From NCBI GenBank assembly GCA_002399815.1, contig DHEJ01000020.1:1-8183 (forward strand): a DNA stretch of 8,183 nt. Reading direction: 5' to 3'. Under the pieces are notes generated by a model. The model was not told where the DNA came from, ran no database searches, and saw only the letters and a list, made by a program, of their open reading frames with translations. This document shows, piece by piece, positions 1 through 6,128 of the stretch; position 1 is the first letter of the stretch; each line of letters opens with the position of its first letter. The translations under genes were made by a program, and so were the position numbers. The DNA is from Acholeplasmataceae bacterium UBA4853. Its GTDB lineage: Bacteria; Bacillota_I; Bacilli_A; Acholeplasmatales; Acholeplasmataceae.

Positions 1-975
1 TTAATTCAAGCTGAGGCAATCATGGATATTATTCATGCAACCAATGAGAATGCTATTAAGGTAGCTAATAAAGCATTAAGTAAAAAGACTTCAGGTTTAA
101 TTGAAGGATTAAAGGCTAAAGTATTAACCTTAATTGCACAGATCGAAGTCAATATTGACTATCCTGAATATGATGATGCCATGATTATGAGTAAGGAAAT
201 CATTTTTCCAAGAGTGACAGACTTACTGTTAGAAATTGATGATATCTTATTACACTCTAAGAAAACTCAGTATATTAGAGAAGGTGTTAAAACAGTCATT
301 GTAGGTCGACCAAATGTTGGAAAGTCTTCTTTATTAAATGCTCTACTTGATGAAGATAGAGCAATCGTATCTGATATTGAAGGTACAACAAGAGATACAA
401 TTGATGCTTATGTAAATTTAGGTGGCATTACCTTGCAACTCATTGATACAGCTGGAATTAGAGAATCTAGTGATTCCATTGAACAAATTGGTGTCATGCG
501 TAGTAAAAAAGCTATTACAGAAGCAGAACTTATTTTACTGGTTTTAGATTTATCTAAGAAATTAACTCCTGAAGATAAAAAATTATTAGAGGAAACAAAA
601 CATTTAAATCGAATTATTATTGGTAATAAAAAGGATTTACCTAAACACTTAGAAATAGATACAGTTGTTGAAATATCCTTACTTGAAAAAAGTGGTTTAG
701 AAGCCTTAGAAAAAGTTATTTTAAAAACATTAATGTTAGATAATTTAGAAGAAAAAGACTTTAATTATTTATCAAATGTTAGACATATTCAAAAGTTAAA
801 AGAAGCTAAGGCTGCACTAGAAAATGTTATAGCAGCAATTCATAAAGACATGCCGGTTGACTTATATGCTATGGATTTAACAGTAGCATGGAACTTATTA
901 GGTGAGATTTTAGGAAATCATCAATACGGAGATTTATTAACAGAGTTATTTTCTAAATTCTGCTTAGGAAAATAA
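1..975 (+). CDS. mnmE: tRNA uridine-5-carboxymethylaminomethyl(34) synthesis GTPase MnmE, 3' part (5' end outside window)
   Basis: MnmE, with MnmG, modifies the wobble uridine (U34) of certain tRNAs in the cytoplasm, using GTP hydrolysis and a folate one-carbon unit. The frame is open from base 1 (LIQAEAIMDII..., a typical MnmE stretch), so the ATG at 22 is internal and 324 codons are visible. The N-terminal folate-binding domain and part of the helical domain lie off the left edge. Counting from base 1, the G domain shows G1 GRPNVGKS at about 102-109, G2 TTRD at 129-132, G3 DTAG at 149-152 and G4 NKKD at 209-212. The C-terminal helices end in FCLGK, matching the family's FC(I/L)GK tail with its conserved Cys. 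MnmE is usually about 450 residues, so roughly a quarter to a third is missing. There is no terminator before dnaX, so read-through is possible. The family call is firm. Confidence 0.97.
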   Translation, partial: LIQAEAIMDIIHATNENAIKVANKALSKKTSGLIEGLKAKVLTLIAQIEVNIDYPEYDDAMIMSKEIIFPRVTDLLLEIDDILLHSKKTQYIREGVKTVIVGRPNVGKSSLLNALLDEDRAIVSDIEGTTRDTIDAYVNLGGITLQLIDTAGIRESSDSIEQIGVMRSKKAITEAELILLVLDLSKKLTPEDKKLLEETKHLNRIIIGNKKDLPKHLEIDTVVEISLLEKSGLEALEKVILKTLMLDNLEEKDFNYLSNVRHIQKLKEAKAALENVIAAIHKDMPVDLYAMDLTVAWNLLGEILGNHQYGDLLTELFSKFCLGK

Positions 976-994
976 GCATTTATATCTTTAGATA

Positions 995-1003
995 TGATAT
1001 AAT
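995..1003 (+). promoter_or_regulatory. Extended -10 promoter for the dnaX-ybaB-recR operon
   Basis: The gap between mnmE and dnaX contains TGATATAAT, a perfect TATAAT (998-1003) preceded by the TGn of an extended -10. No good -35 lies 16-18 bp upstream. Transcription would start near 1010, leaving a leader of about 25 nt before the dnaX start. A short palindrome, ATATC-TTTA-GATAT (982-995), abuts the element. This is inference from sequence only. Confidence 0.55.
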
Positions 1004-1019
1004 AATTTAACAAAAGCGC

Positions 1020-1026
1020 AAGGGGG
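1020..1026 (+). promoter_or_regulatory. Ribosome binding site fixing the TTG start of dnaX
   Basis: The purine run AAGGGGG ends 8 nt before the TTG codon at 1035. It supports TTG as the true start. The resulting N-terminus MSYVALYRTYRP matches the conserved beginning of DnaX proteins. Confidence 0.7.
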
Positions 1027-1034
1027 AAAAACAT

Positions 1035-2726
1035 TTGAGTTATGTAGCATTATACAGAACTTACAGACCAAAATTTTTTAAAGATGTTTATGGTCAAAAA
1101 GTTATTGTTCAAACACTTCAAAATGCTTTAAAACATGAGAAGTTTGCTCATGCTTATATTTTTTCGGGTCCAAGAGGAACTGGGAAAACCTCGGTTGCTA
1201 AAATAGTAGCTAAAGCTCTAAATTGTCAAAAAGCACCTATTGAAGAACCATGTGGTGTATGTGATGTTTGTATGGGTATTGATAAAGGTGATGTCTCTGA
1301 TGTGATTGAAATTGATGCTGCATCAAATAATGGTGTTGATGAGATTAGAGATCTAAGAGATAAAGTTAAATATACACCATCCGTTGGTAAGTATAAAGTT
1401 TATATTATCGATGAAGTCCATATGTTAACTCAAGCAGCATTTAATGCATTATTAAAAACATTAGAAGAACCACCAAAATATGTTGTCTTTATTCTTGCAA
1501 CTACTGAAGTTCATAAAGTACCAGCAACAATCTTATCTAGATGCCAACGTTTTGATTTTAAGAACATCGATGATACAGATATTCAAGAAAATCTTAAAAG
1601 AATTGTTTCAAAAGAAGAATTAAATATTACAGATGAAGCATTAAGTGCTATCGCGGTTACGGCCGAAGGTGGTATGAGAGATGCACTATCTTTATTAGAC
1701 CAAGTAGTATCCTTTAGTCATAGTGATATTACTGAGGAAGATGTTTATAAGGTATCTGGTGGATTATCTAGAAGATTTATTAATGATTTATTATTAATGA
1801 TATTTCAAAGACAACCTCAAAAGGCTTTAGATTTCTTAAATCAAGTGTTAGCAGATGGTAAAGATGCATCACGGATGGTTTCTGATATTATCCTAGCACT
1901 AAGAGATGTATTACTTGATAAGATTAGAAAAGATATTAAGTATCCTGAATTAAAATTAATGCCTGCTCAACTTATCTATGCATATTTAGATATACTAAAT
2001 GCCTTACAACAAGAACTAAAGTATACGACCTCAAAACGTGCGTATTTAGAACTTGCAATCATTAAAATGATTAATCATGATAGTATCATCTTAGTTGATT
2101 TAGAAACTCAAATTAAAGATTTAAAGTATGAACTTAAAAGTTTAGAAGATAAATTTGATAAAGAAAAATTAAATTTTAGTAAATTAGGTAGTATTGAAAA
2201 GGATATTCCTAAAGCTCAAAAGACAGAGTTAAAACCACTTGTTACCGTTAAAGAGATTGAAGAAATCTTAAATAAAGGTGATAGGGAAAAGAAGAATTTA
2301 CTTAAAAAATATTGGAGTGCTTTAGCTGATTATGATGTGCCTAATTTAAAAGTTGTTGCTGAACTATTGCATGAAGGATCGTTAGAGGCAGTAGGTAATG
2401 ATAAGATGTTAGTTGTTTATGATGATCTCATTACAGCAGAGACGATGCTTCGTAAGGAAAACAAGGAAAAAGTATTACAGATTTTAAATAGTAAAACGGA
2501 ATTAATTAAGGATTACACCGTTTTAATTAAACCAGACTGGTTAATCTTAAAAGATGATTATGCAAATCAATATAATTCAGGTACAACAAAACCTAAGTTA
2601 GCACAAATTGATTTACATTTATATCAAACACCACAAAGTAAAGAAGTTTTATTAGAAGAAAAAGATCCCTTAGTGGATATGGCTGAGGATTACTTCGGCA
2701 AAGAATTCGTGAAAGTAGAGGAATAA
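1035..2726 (+). CDS. dnaX: DNA polymerase III subunit gamma/tau (clamp loader ATPase)
   Basis: DnaX is the ATPase motor of the clamp loader. With the delta and delta' subunits it opens and loads the beta sliding clamp, and its tau tail links the loader to the polymerase and helicase. The 563-residue product has the expected length for a Firmicutes tau form. Visible motifs are Walker A GPRGTGKT (45-52), a zinc module with C64, C73, C76 and C79, Walker B YIIDEVH (123-129), sensor-1 ATTE (155-158) and the SRC motif (168-170) that supplies the arginine finger. Residues from about 180 to 350 fit the lid and collar domains. The rest is a charged, less conserved tau region. The start is TTG, backed by AAGGGGG and the canonical N-terminus. 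I found no A-AAA-AAG-type slippery site in the second half, so only tau is evident. It is followed 3 nt later by ybaB, an arrangement shared with Bacillus dnaX-yaaK-recR. Confidence 0.97.
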   Translation: MSYVALYRTYRPKFFKDVYGQKVIVQTLQNALKHEKFAHAYIFSGPRGTGKTSVAKIVAKALNCQKAPIEEPCGVCDVCMGIDKGDVSDVIEIDAASNNGVDEIRDLRDKVKYTPSVGKYKVYIIDEVHMLTQAAFNALLKTLEEPPKYVVFILATTEVHKVPATILSRCQRFDFKNIDDTDIQENLKRIVSKEELNITDEALSAIAVTAEGGMRDALSLLDQVVSFSHSDITEEDVYKVSGGLSRRFINDLLLMIFQRQPQKALDFLNQVLADGKDASRMVSDIILALRDVLLDKIRKDIKYPELKLMPAQLIYAYLDILNALQQELKYTTSKRAYLELAIIKMINHDSIILVDLETQIKDLKYELKSLEDKFDKEKLNFSKLGSIEKDIPKAQKTELKPLVTVKEIEEILNKGDREKKNLLKKYWSALADYDVPNLKVVAELLHEGSLEAVGNDKMLVVYDDLITAETMLRKENKEKVLQILNSKTELIKDYTVLIKPDWLILKDDYANQYNSGTTKPKLAQIDLHLYQTPQSKEVLLEEKDPLVDMAEDYFGKEFVKVEE

Positions 2727-2729
2727 TAT

Positions 2730-3020
2730 ATGAATCCAAATATGTTAAATAAATTAAAGAAGATACAAAAACAAATGCAAGATGCACAAGAAGCGTTAGA
2801 ATCATCAGAGTTTACTGGTAAAGCTTCAGGTGTTTCAGTGATTATGCAAGGCACACGTCAAGTTATTGATGTTAAAATTGATGAGGCATTACTTGATGAA
2901 GTTGAAATGCTTCAAGATGCTGTATTACTCGCTGTAAATGATGCACTATCTCAAATTGAAAAAACTCAAGAAGAAACAATGGGTCAATTTGCAGGCGGTA
3001 TGGGTGGTTTTGGATTCTAA
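2730..3020 (+). CDS. ybaB: YbaB/EbfC-family nucleoid-associated DNA-binding protein
   Basis: YbaB/EbfC proteins are small dimeric DNA-binding proteins of the nucleoid, often encoded between dnaX and recR. The 96-residue product starts with a charged amphipathic helix (about 3-25, LNKLKKIQKQMQDAQEAL). A beta-strand core follows at about 30-50, then DEVEMLQDAVLLAVNDAL (57-74), which fits the family's conserved C-terminal helix. The product ends in a Gly/Phe/Met-rich tail (GGMGGFGF). It is a little shorter than the usual 100-110 residues. AGAGG (2717-2721), inside the end of dnaX, serves as its ribosome binding site 8 nt from the ATG. Its stop codon overlaps the recR start by one base. The family call is secure from sequence and synteny, but its precise role in this organism is unknown. 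Confidence 0.95.
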   Translation: MNPNMLNKLKKIQKQMQDAQEALESSEFTGKASGVSVIMQGTRQVIDVKIDEALLDEVEMLQDAVLLAVNDALSQIEKTQEETMGQFAGGMGGFGF

Positions 3021-3607
3021 TGTATCCCAAAATCATTTTAGATCTCATTAATGATTTAAAAAAACTTCCTGGTATAGGTGAAAAGACGGCTGAAAGATTA
3101 GCACTTCATTTAACCAACTGGGAAGATATTGATTTAGAGACTTTTGGAAAGAATCTTTTACAGTTGAAATCAAAGATTAAGACATGTGATCGATGTGGGC
3201 TCTTAACGGATGATACGTTATGTGAGATTTGTAAGAATCAACAAAGAGATTTAAATACATTAATGATTGTCTCTGATTCAAAGGATGTCTATTCTATTGA
3301 AAAAACAGGGATGTATCATGGGATGTATCATGTTTTAAATGGATTGATTGATTTTTCTAAAGGTATTGAACCAAAAGATTTGAATTTTTCAACATTAAAA
3401 GATAGATTAAAAGAAATTAAAGAAATAATTATTGCTACTAACGGTACGGTTGAAGGTGAATTAACCGCACAATATATAAAATCTCTTTATCAAGCCCACA
3501 ATTTAACAATTTCTAGATTGGGTTATGGATTGCCTGTAGGAGCGGATTTGAAGTATGCTGACCAATTAACACTCATAAAAGCTGTTGAAAATCGTCAAAA
3601 ATACTAG
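3020..3607 (+). CDS. recR: Recombination mediator protein RecR
   Basis: RecR acts with RecO and RecF to load RecA on single-stranded DNA at gaps during recombinational repair. The 195-residue product has standard length and domain order: a helix-hairpin-helix with LPGIGEKTAERLA (16-28), a four-cysteine zinc finger (C56, C59, C68, C71), then a Toprim domain from about 80 to 175. Conserved stretches include IEKTG (93-97), NGTVEGE (141-147) and GLPVGADLKYAD (170-181), close to the family's GLPVGGDLEYAD. At the first Toprim acidic position the sequence reads MIVSDSKDV, with Ser85 where many RecRs have Glu. The ATG overlaps the ybaB stop as TAATG and lacks a strong separate Shine-Dalgarno sequence, so translation is probably coupled to ybaB. 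The stop is TAG. No intrinsic terminator is apparent after the gene. Confidence 0.97.
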   Translation: MYPKIILDLINDLKKLPGIGEKTAERLALHLTNWEDIDLETFGKNLLQLKSKIKTCDRCGLLTDDTLCEICKNQQRDLNTLMIVSDSKDVYSIEKTGMYHGMYHVLNGLIDFSKGIEPKDLNFSTLKDRLKEIKEIIIATNGTVEGELTAQYIKSLYQAHNLTISRLGYGLPVGADLKYADQLTLIKAVENRQKY

Positions 3608-3633
3608 TTTGCGTTTTTATTTAAAAAAAGTTG

Positions 3634-3662
3634 TTGCTTTATTTGAAAGTTTAATATACAAT
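3634..3662 (+). promoter_or_regulatory. Promoter for rpoE
   Basis: TTGCTT (3634-3639) and TACAAT (3657-3662) are separated by exactly 17 bp, fitting a housekeeping sigma promoter with a modest -35. Transcription would start near 3669, giving a leader of about 20 nt that begins just ahead of the AGGAGG at 3676-3681. The call rests on sequence alone. Confidence 0.55.
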
Positions 3663-3688
3663 ATAGACGGTTTTTAGGAGGATGTAAA

Positions 3689-4228
3689 ATGGCTGATCAA
3701 AAAATAAATGAAATGTCTTTGTTAGACATCATCGAAGATATTCTTAATGAAAACAAAGAGCCCATCTCCATTTATGAGTTAATAGAAAATGCTGCTACAA
3801 TCAAAGGTTTAGATAAAAATGATGTAGATGCGATGACACAACTATATATGGATATTACCTTATCAGGTAGATTCGTGTTTGTTGGTGAAGATAAGTGGAC
3901 ATTAAAAGATGGACACTTAGAATTCTGGGATAAGGATGGATATGCATTCATTCAACCAGAAGAAGTTGAAGAAATTGATGAAGAAGAAATCGATTTTTCT
4001 GAGTTTAACTTGGCTGAGGTTGAGGAAACTGAAGAAGACGAAGAACTTGATGAAGAATTAGATGAAGAAGTAATCGAAGAAAAAGCATATGTTGATGTGG
4101 GTCTTGATCTTGTATCTACCGATGAAGATGACGGAATCGATGATATTGATTTAGATTTAGACGATGACTATGATGAAGACGATTATAACGAAATCATGGA
4201 TGACTATGAGGATATGTACGACAAATAA
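3689..4228 (+). CDS. rpoE: DNA-directed RNA polymerase delta subunit (RpoE)
   Basis: Delta is an accessory RNA polymerase subunit of Firmicutes and some mollicutes. It increases transcriptional specificity and enzyme recycling and makes promoters sensitive to initiating NTP levels. The 179-residue product has a HARE-HTH N-terminal domain (about 5-80), with SLLDIIEDIL, an ISIYELIE helix, and GRFVFVGEDKWTLKDG forming the end of the fold. An extremely acidic, probably disordered tail (about 90-179) is dominated by Glu and Asp. The length is close to the roughly 173 residues in B. subtilis. The tail lacks the lysine-rich tract seen in B. subtilis delta between the folded domain and the acidic repeats. 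A strong AGGAGG lies 7 nt before the ATG. The gene has its own promoter and terminator and precedes pyrG, as in Bacillus. Confidence 0.95.
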   Translation: MADQKINEMSLLDIIEDILNENKEPISIYELIENAATIKGLDKNDVDAMTQLYMDITLSGRFVFVGEDKWTLKDGHLEFWDKDGYAFIQPEEVEEIDEEEIDFSEFNLAEVEETEEDEELDEELDEEVIEEKAYVDVGLDLVSTDEDDGIDDIDLDLDDDYDEDDYNEIMDDYEDMYDK

Positions 4229-4250
4229 GAGGAAATTTTCCTCTTTTTTT
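4227..4250 (+). terminator. Intrinsic terminator of rpoE
   Basis: The arm AAGAGGAA begins inside the rpoE stop codon and pairs with TTCCTCTT across a 3-nt loop. A run of Ts to 4250 follows. It should end rpoE transcription and isolate it from pyrG. Confidence 0.88.
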
Positions 4251-4266
4251 GTACCTAAAATTAGTT

Positions 4267-4295
4267 TATGGGATTTCTATTTTAGAAAACCCATA
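4267..4295 (+). repeat. Imperfect inverted repeat between rpoE and pyrG
   Basis: TATGGG-A-TTTCT and AGAAA-A-CCCATA form a 12-bp stem with one A/A mismatch around a 5-nt loop. No T-run follows on either strand, so it is not an obvious terminator. It sits about 25 bp upstream of the pyrG -35 and could be a protein-binding site or a relic. Its function is unknown. Confidence 0.6.
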
Positions 4296-4310
4296 TGAAA
4301 GTATTTTCAT
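4295..4310 (+). repeat. Short perfect inverted repeat upstream of the pyrG promoter
   Basis: ATGAAA-GTAT-TTTCAT is a perfect 6-bp inverted repeat. It shares its first base with the end of the preceding repeat and ends 10 bp before the pyrG -35. It has the size of a dimeric repressor site, but in such A+T-rich DNA chance is possible. Confidence 0.45.
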
Positions 4311-4320
4311 TAAATAAGAG

Positions 4321-4349
4321 TTGAAAGCATATAGATACTTTGATACAAT
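4321..4349 (+). promoter_or_regulatory. Promoter of pyrG
   Basis: TTGAAA (4321-4326) and TACAAT (4344-4349) are spaced by 17 bp, and a TGn directly before the -10 makes it extended as well. It is the strongest promoter match in the window. The -10 to +1 distance places the start at the GGG of GGGCACACC (4356-4358), the initial sequence needed for CTP-sensitive slippage. Confidence 0.82.
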
Positions 4350-4355
4350 AAAGAA

Positions 4356-4440
4356 GGGCACACCATATTTATGAGTCTCCTTATTATAGGGAGACTCTTA
4401 TATTTTTATAAGGGCAAAAAAAGAAAGGTTAGGATTTTTT
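4356..4440 (+). promoter_or_regulatory. pyrG leader: probable CTP-sensing reiterative-transcription attenuator
   Basis: The predicted transcript begins GGGC, and 17 nt downstream of +1 an intrinsic terminator starts. Its 5' arm runs into the loop as the pyrimidine tract TCTCCTT (4376-4382). In B. subtilis pyrG, the known mechanism is stalling at the +4 C when CTP is low, repeated G addition by slippage, and pairing of the poly(G) with a C/U tract in the terminator's 5' arm. All three elements are present here, in order. The leader is only about 85 nt long. The start codon is preceded by AGAAAGG (4422-4428) and AGGA (4431-4434). Assignment is by architecture, and I infer the transcription start from the -10. 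Confidence 0.75.
4373..4407 (+). terminator. Attenuator terminator in the pyrG leader
   Basis: GAGTCTCC (4373-4380) pairs perfectly with GGAGACTC (4390-4397) around a 9-nt loop, and a T-rich tail with five consecutive Ts at 4403-4407 follows. It lies after the pyrG promoter and before the gene, so it must be regulated or leaky for pyrG to be expressed. Confidence 0.88.
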
Positions 4441-6060
4441 ATGGCAACCAAATTTATATTTGTAACGGGTGGTGTTGTCTCATCACTAGGTAAAGGTATC
4501 TCAGCATCAGCAATTGGACAATTATTAAAATCTAGAGGTCTTAAAGTATTTATTCAAAAGTTTGATCCCTACATTAATGTCGATCCAGGAACGATGAGTC
4601 CATATCAACATGGAGAAGTTTTTGTTACCGATGATGGTGCTGAAACAGATCTTGATTTAGGACATTATGAAAGATTTATTGATATTAATTTATCAAAAGA
4701 ATCCTCAGTGACTACCGGTAAGATTTATCAATCTGTTATTAATAAAGAAAGACGTGGAGAGTATTTAGGCGCCACTGTTCAAGTAATTCCACACGTTACA
4801 GATGAGATTAAGCTAAAGTTAAAAGAGGCAGCTAAAAAGTCTAAAGCAGATGTCATTATTACTGAGATTGGTGGCACTGTTGGGGATATTGAAAGCTTAC
4901 CTTATTTAGAGGCTATTAGACAAGCAAGAAGAGATTTTGGATATCAAAATACACTGTATATCCATAATACATTAGTACCTTTTTTAAAGGCTTCAAACGA
5001 GATTAAAACAAAACCGACACAACACTCTGTTAAAGAGCTACGTTCTTTAGGGATTCAACCGGATATTATTATTTTAAGAAGTGAAGTTAAAATAATTGAT
5101 CAAGTTAAAGAAAAGATTGCATTATTCTGTGATGTGAATAAAGAAGCTGTCTTTGAATCTTTAGATGTTGAAGTCATCTATGAGGCGATTTTAAACTTAA
5201 AACGACAAAATATTGATGGCTATATTTTAAATCATTTTAATATTGAAAATAGTGTTGAAGCTAATATGCAACCATGGGAAGATTTAATCTATAGAATAAA
5301 GAATTTAGAAACAACAATTACAATTGGTTTAGTCGGTAAATATGTATCGCTTCAAGATGCTTATCTATCTGTTTCAGAGTCGTTAAAGCATGCTGGATTC
5401 TTCCATAATACACATGTTAAGATTAAGTGGTTAAATGCTGAAAAAATTAATGAACAAAATGTGGTTGATACACTTAAAAGCTGTGATGGTATTTTAGTAC
5501 CAGGTGGATTTGGACAAAGAGCAACAACCGGTAAGATTTTAGCGATTAAATATGCAAGAGAACAAAAGATTCCTTTCTTTGGAATTTGTTATGGCATGCA
5601 ACTTGCAGCCATTGAATATGCAAGTAATGTTTTAGGTATAAAGGATGCAAATACTACTGAAATTGATCCTGAGACTAAAAACCCAATTATTACAATTCAA
5701 AGTGAAAATCCAGCAGACTTTGGTGGTACCCTACGTTTAGGATTATATAACTGTGATTTAAAGGAAGGTTCTAAAGTTTATAATGCTTATGGCATTAAAA
5801 AGATTAAGGAAAGACATCGTCACCGATATGAATTCAATAATGCATATTTAGAACAATTCAATGATGGAAATATGGTTGTATCAGGTATTAATCCGGAAAG
5901 AAATTTAGTTGAGGCAATTGAAATTAAGGATCATCCTTGGTTTGTTGCAGTTCAGTATCATCCTGAATTTTTATCAAGACCTTTACGTCCTCATCCGTTA
6001 TTTAGAGATTTTATAGAAATGTCTCTTAAAAATAACAAAATTAAGAAAGAAGTTATCTAA
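4441..6060 (+). CDS. pyrG: CTP synthase (glutamine hydrolysing)
   Basis: PyrG makes CTP from UTP, ATP and glutamine, the last step of de novo pyrimidine nucleotide synthesis, in the cytoplasm. The 539-residue product is full length. The N-terminal amidoligase domain (about 1-265) carries the P-loop SSLGKG (14-19), KFDPYINVDPGTMSPYQHGEV (40-60) and the nucleotide-binding ETDLDLGHYERF (68-79). The C-terminal class I glutamine amidotransferase domain (about 292-530) has GGFGQR (355-360), the nucleophile C383 in GICYGMQ, and H507/E509 in QYHPEF, completing the Cys-His-Glu triad. The GATase motif has Tyr where Leu is common, a minor variant. The ATG is the family's normal start (MATKFIFVTGGVVSSLGKG). 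The gene is transcribed from its own promoter through an attenuator that appears to sense CTP, its product. The rpoE-pyrG-fba order resembles Bacillus. Confidence 0.98.
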   Translation: MATKFIFVTGGVVSSLGKGISASAIGQLLKSRGLKVFIQKFDPYINVDPGTMSPYQHGEVFVTDDGAETDLDLGHYERFIDINLSKESSVTTGKIYQSVINKERRGEYLGATVQVIPHVTDEIKLKLKEAAKKSKADVIITEIGGTVGDIESLPYLEAIRQARRDFGYQNTLYIHNTLVPFLKASNEIKTKPTQHSVKELRSLGIQPDIIILRSEVKIIDQVKEKIALFCDVNKEAVFESLDVEVIYEAILNLKRQNIDGYILNHFNIENSVEANMQPWEDLIYRIKNLETTITIGLVGKYVSLQDAYLSVSESLKHAGFFHNTHVKIKWLNAEKINEQNVVDTLKSCDGILVPGGFGQRATTGKILAIKYAREQKIPFFGICYGMQLAAIEYASNVLGIKDANTTEIDPETKNPIITIQSENPADFGGTLRLGLYNCDLKEGSKVYNAYGIKKIKERHRHRYEFNNAYLEQFNDGNMVVSGINPERNLVEAIEIKDHPWFVAVQYHPEFLSRPLRPHPLFRDFIEMSLKNNKIKKEVI

Positions 6061-6064
6061 ATGT

Positions 6065-6093
6065 TTGTAATAATGTACGATTAGATATATAAT
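6065..6093 (+). promoter_or_regulatory. Promoter of fba, with -10 embedded in a palindrome
   Basis: TTGTAA (6065-6070) and a perfect TATAAT (6088-6093) are separated by 17 bp, starting 5 nt after the pyrG stop. The predicted start is near 6100. The -10 lies inside the palindrome TAGATAT-ATA-ATATCTA (6082-6098). No terminator separates pyrG from fba, so some read-through is likely. Confidence 0.72.
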
Positions 6094-6098
6094 ATCTA
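6082..6098 (+). repeat. Perfect 7-bp inverted repeat over the fba -10
   Basis: TAGATAT-ATA-ATATCTA is a perfect inverted repeat with a 3-nt centre that covers the whole -10 hexamer. It could be an operator for a dimeric repressor. It is A+T-rich, so coincidence cannot be excluded. Confidence 0.45.
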
Positions 6099-6112
6099 GT
6101 GGCTAAAACGTT

Positions 6113-6119
6113 AAGGAGG
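6113..6119 (+). promoter_or_regulatory. Shine-Dalgarno sequence deciding the fba start
   Basis: AAGGAGG lies 9 nt before ATG 6129. The longer open frame from GTG 6099 would run through this site and begin at about the predicted transcription start. The ATG is therefore the true start. Confidence 0.9.
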
Positions 6120-6128
6120 ATTCAAAAA

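Noticed and set aside
2100..2726. Programmed frameshift in dnaX making a gamma form
   Set aside because: No heptamer in the correct frame fits the X-XXY-YYZ pattern. The A-run near 2306 (CTT AAA AAA TAT) has the wrong phase for -1 slippage.
2593..2805. A 70-codon open frame on the - strand across the dnaX/ybaB junction
   Set aside because: It lies antisense to two well-supported genes, has no recognisable domain, and the hydrophobic composition is what the complement of A-rich coding DNA gives.
3597..3630. Terminator between recR and rpoE
   Set aside because: Runs of A and T can pair weakly, but there is no G/C-containing stem followed by Ts. Termination here, if any, is not intrinsic.
4411..4416. 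Second AGGGCA, repeating the start-site sequence, just after the pyrG terminator
   Set aside because: Six bases recurring in a short leader is weak, and no -10 lies at the right distance, so a second slippage start is not supported.
4371..4440. ATG in the pyrG leader opening a small frame (MSLLIIGRLL...) that runs into pyrG out of frame
   Set aside because: It starts inside the attenuator, only about 15 nt from the predicted transcript start, with no proper ribosome binding site. The terminator hairpin explains the sequence better.
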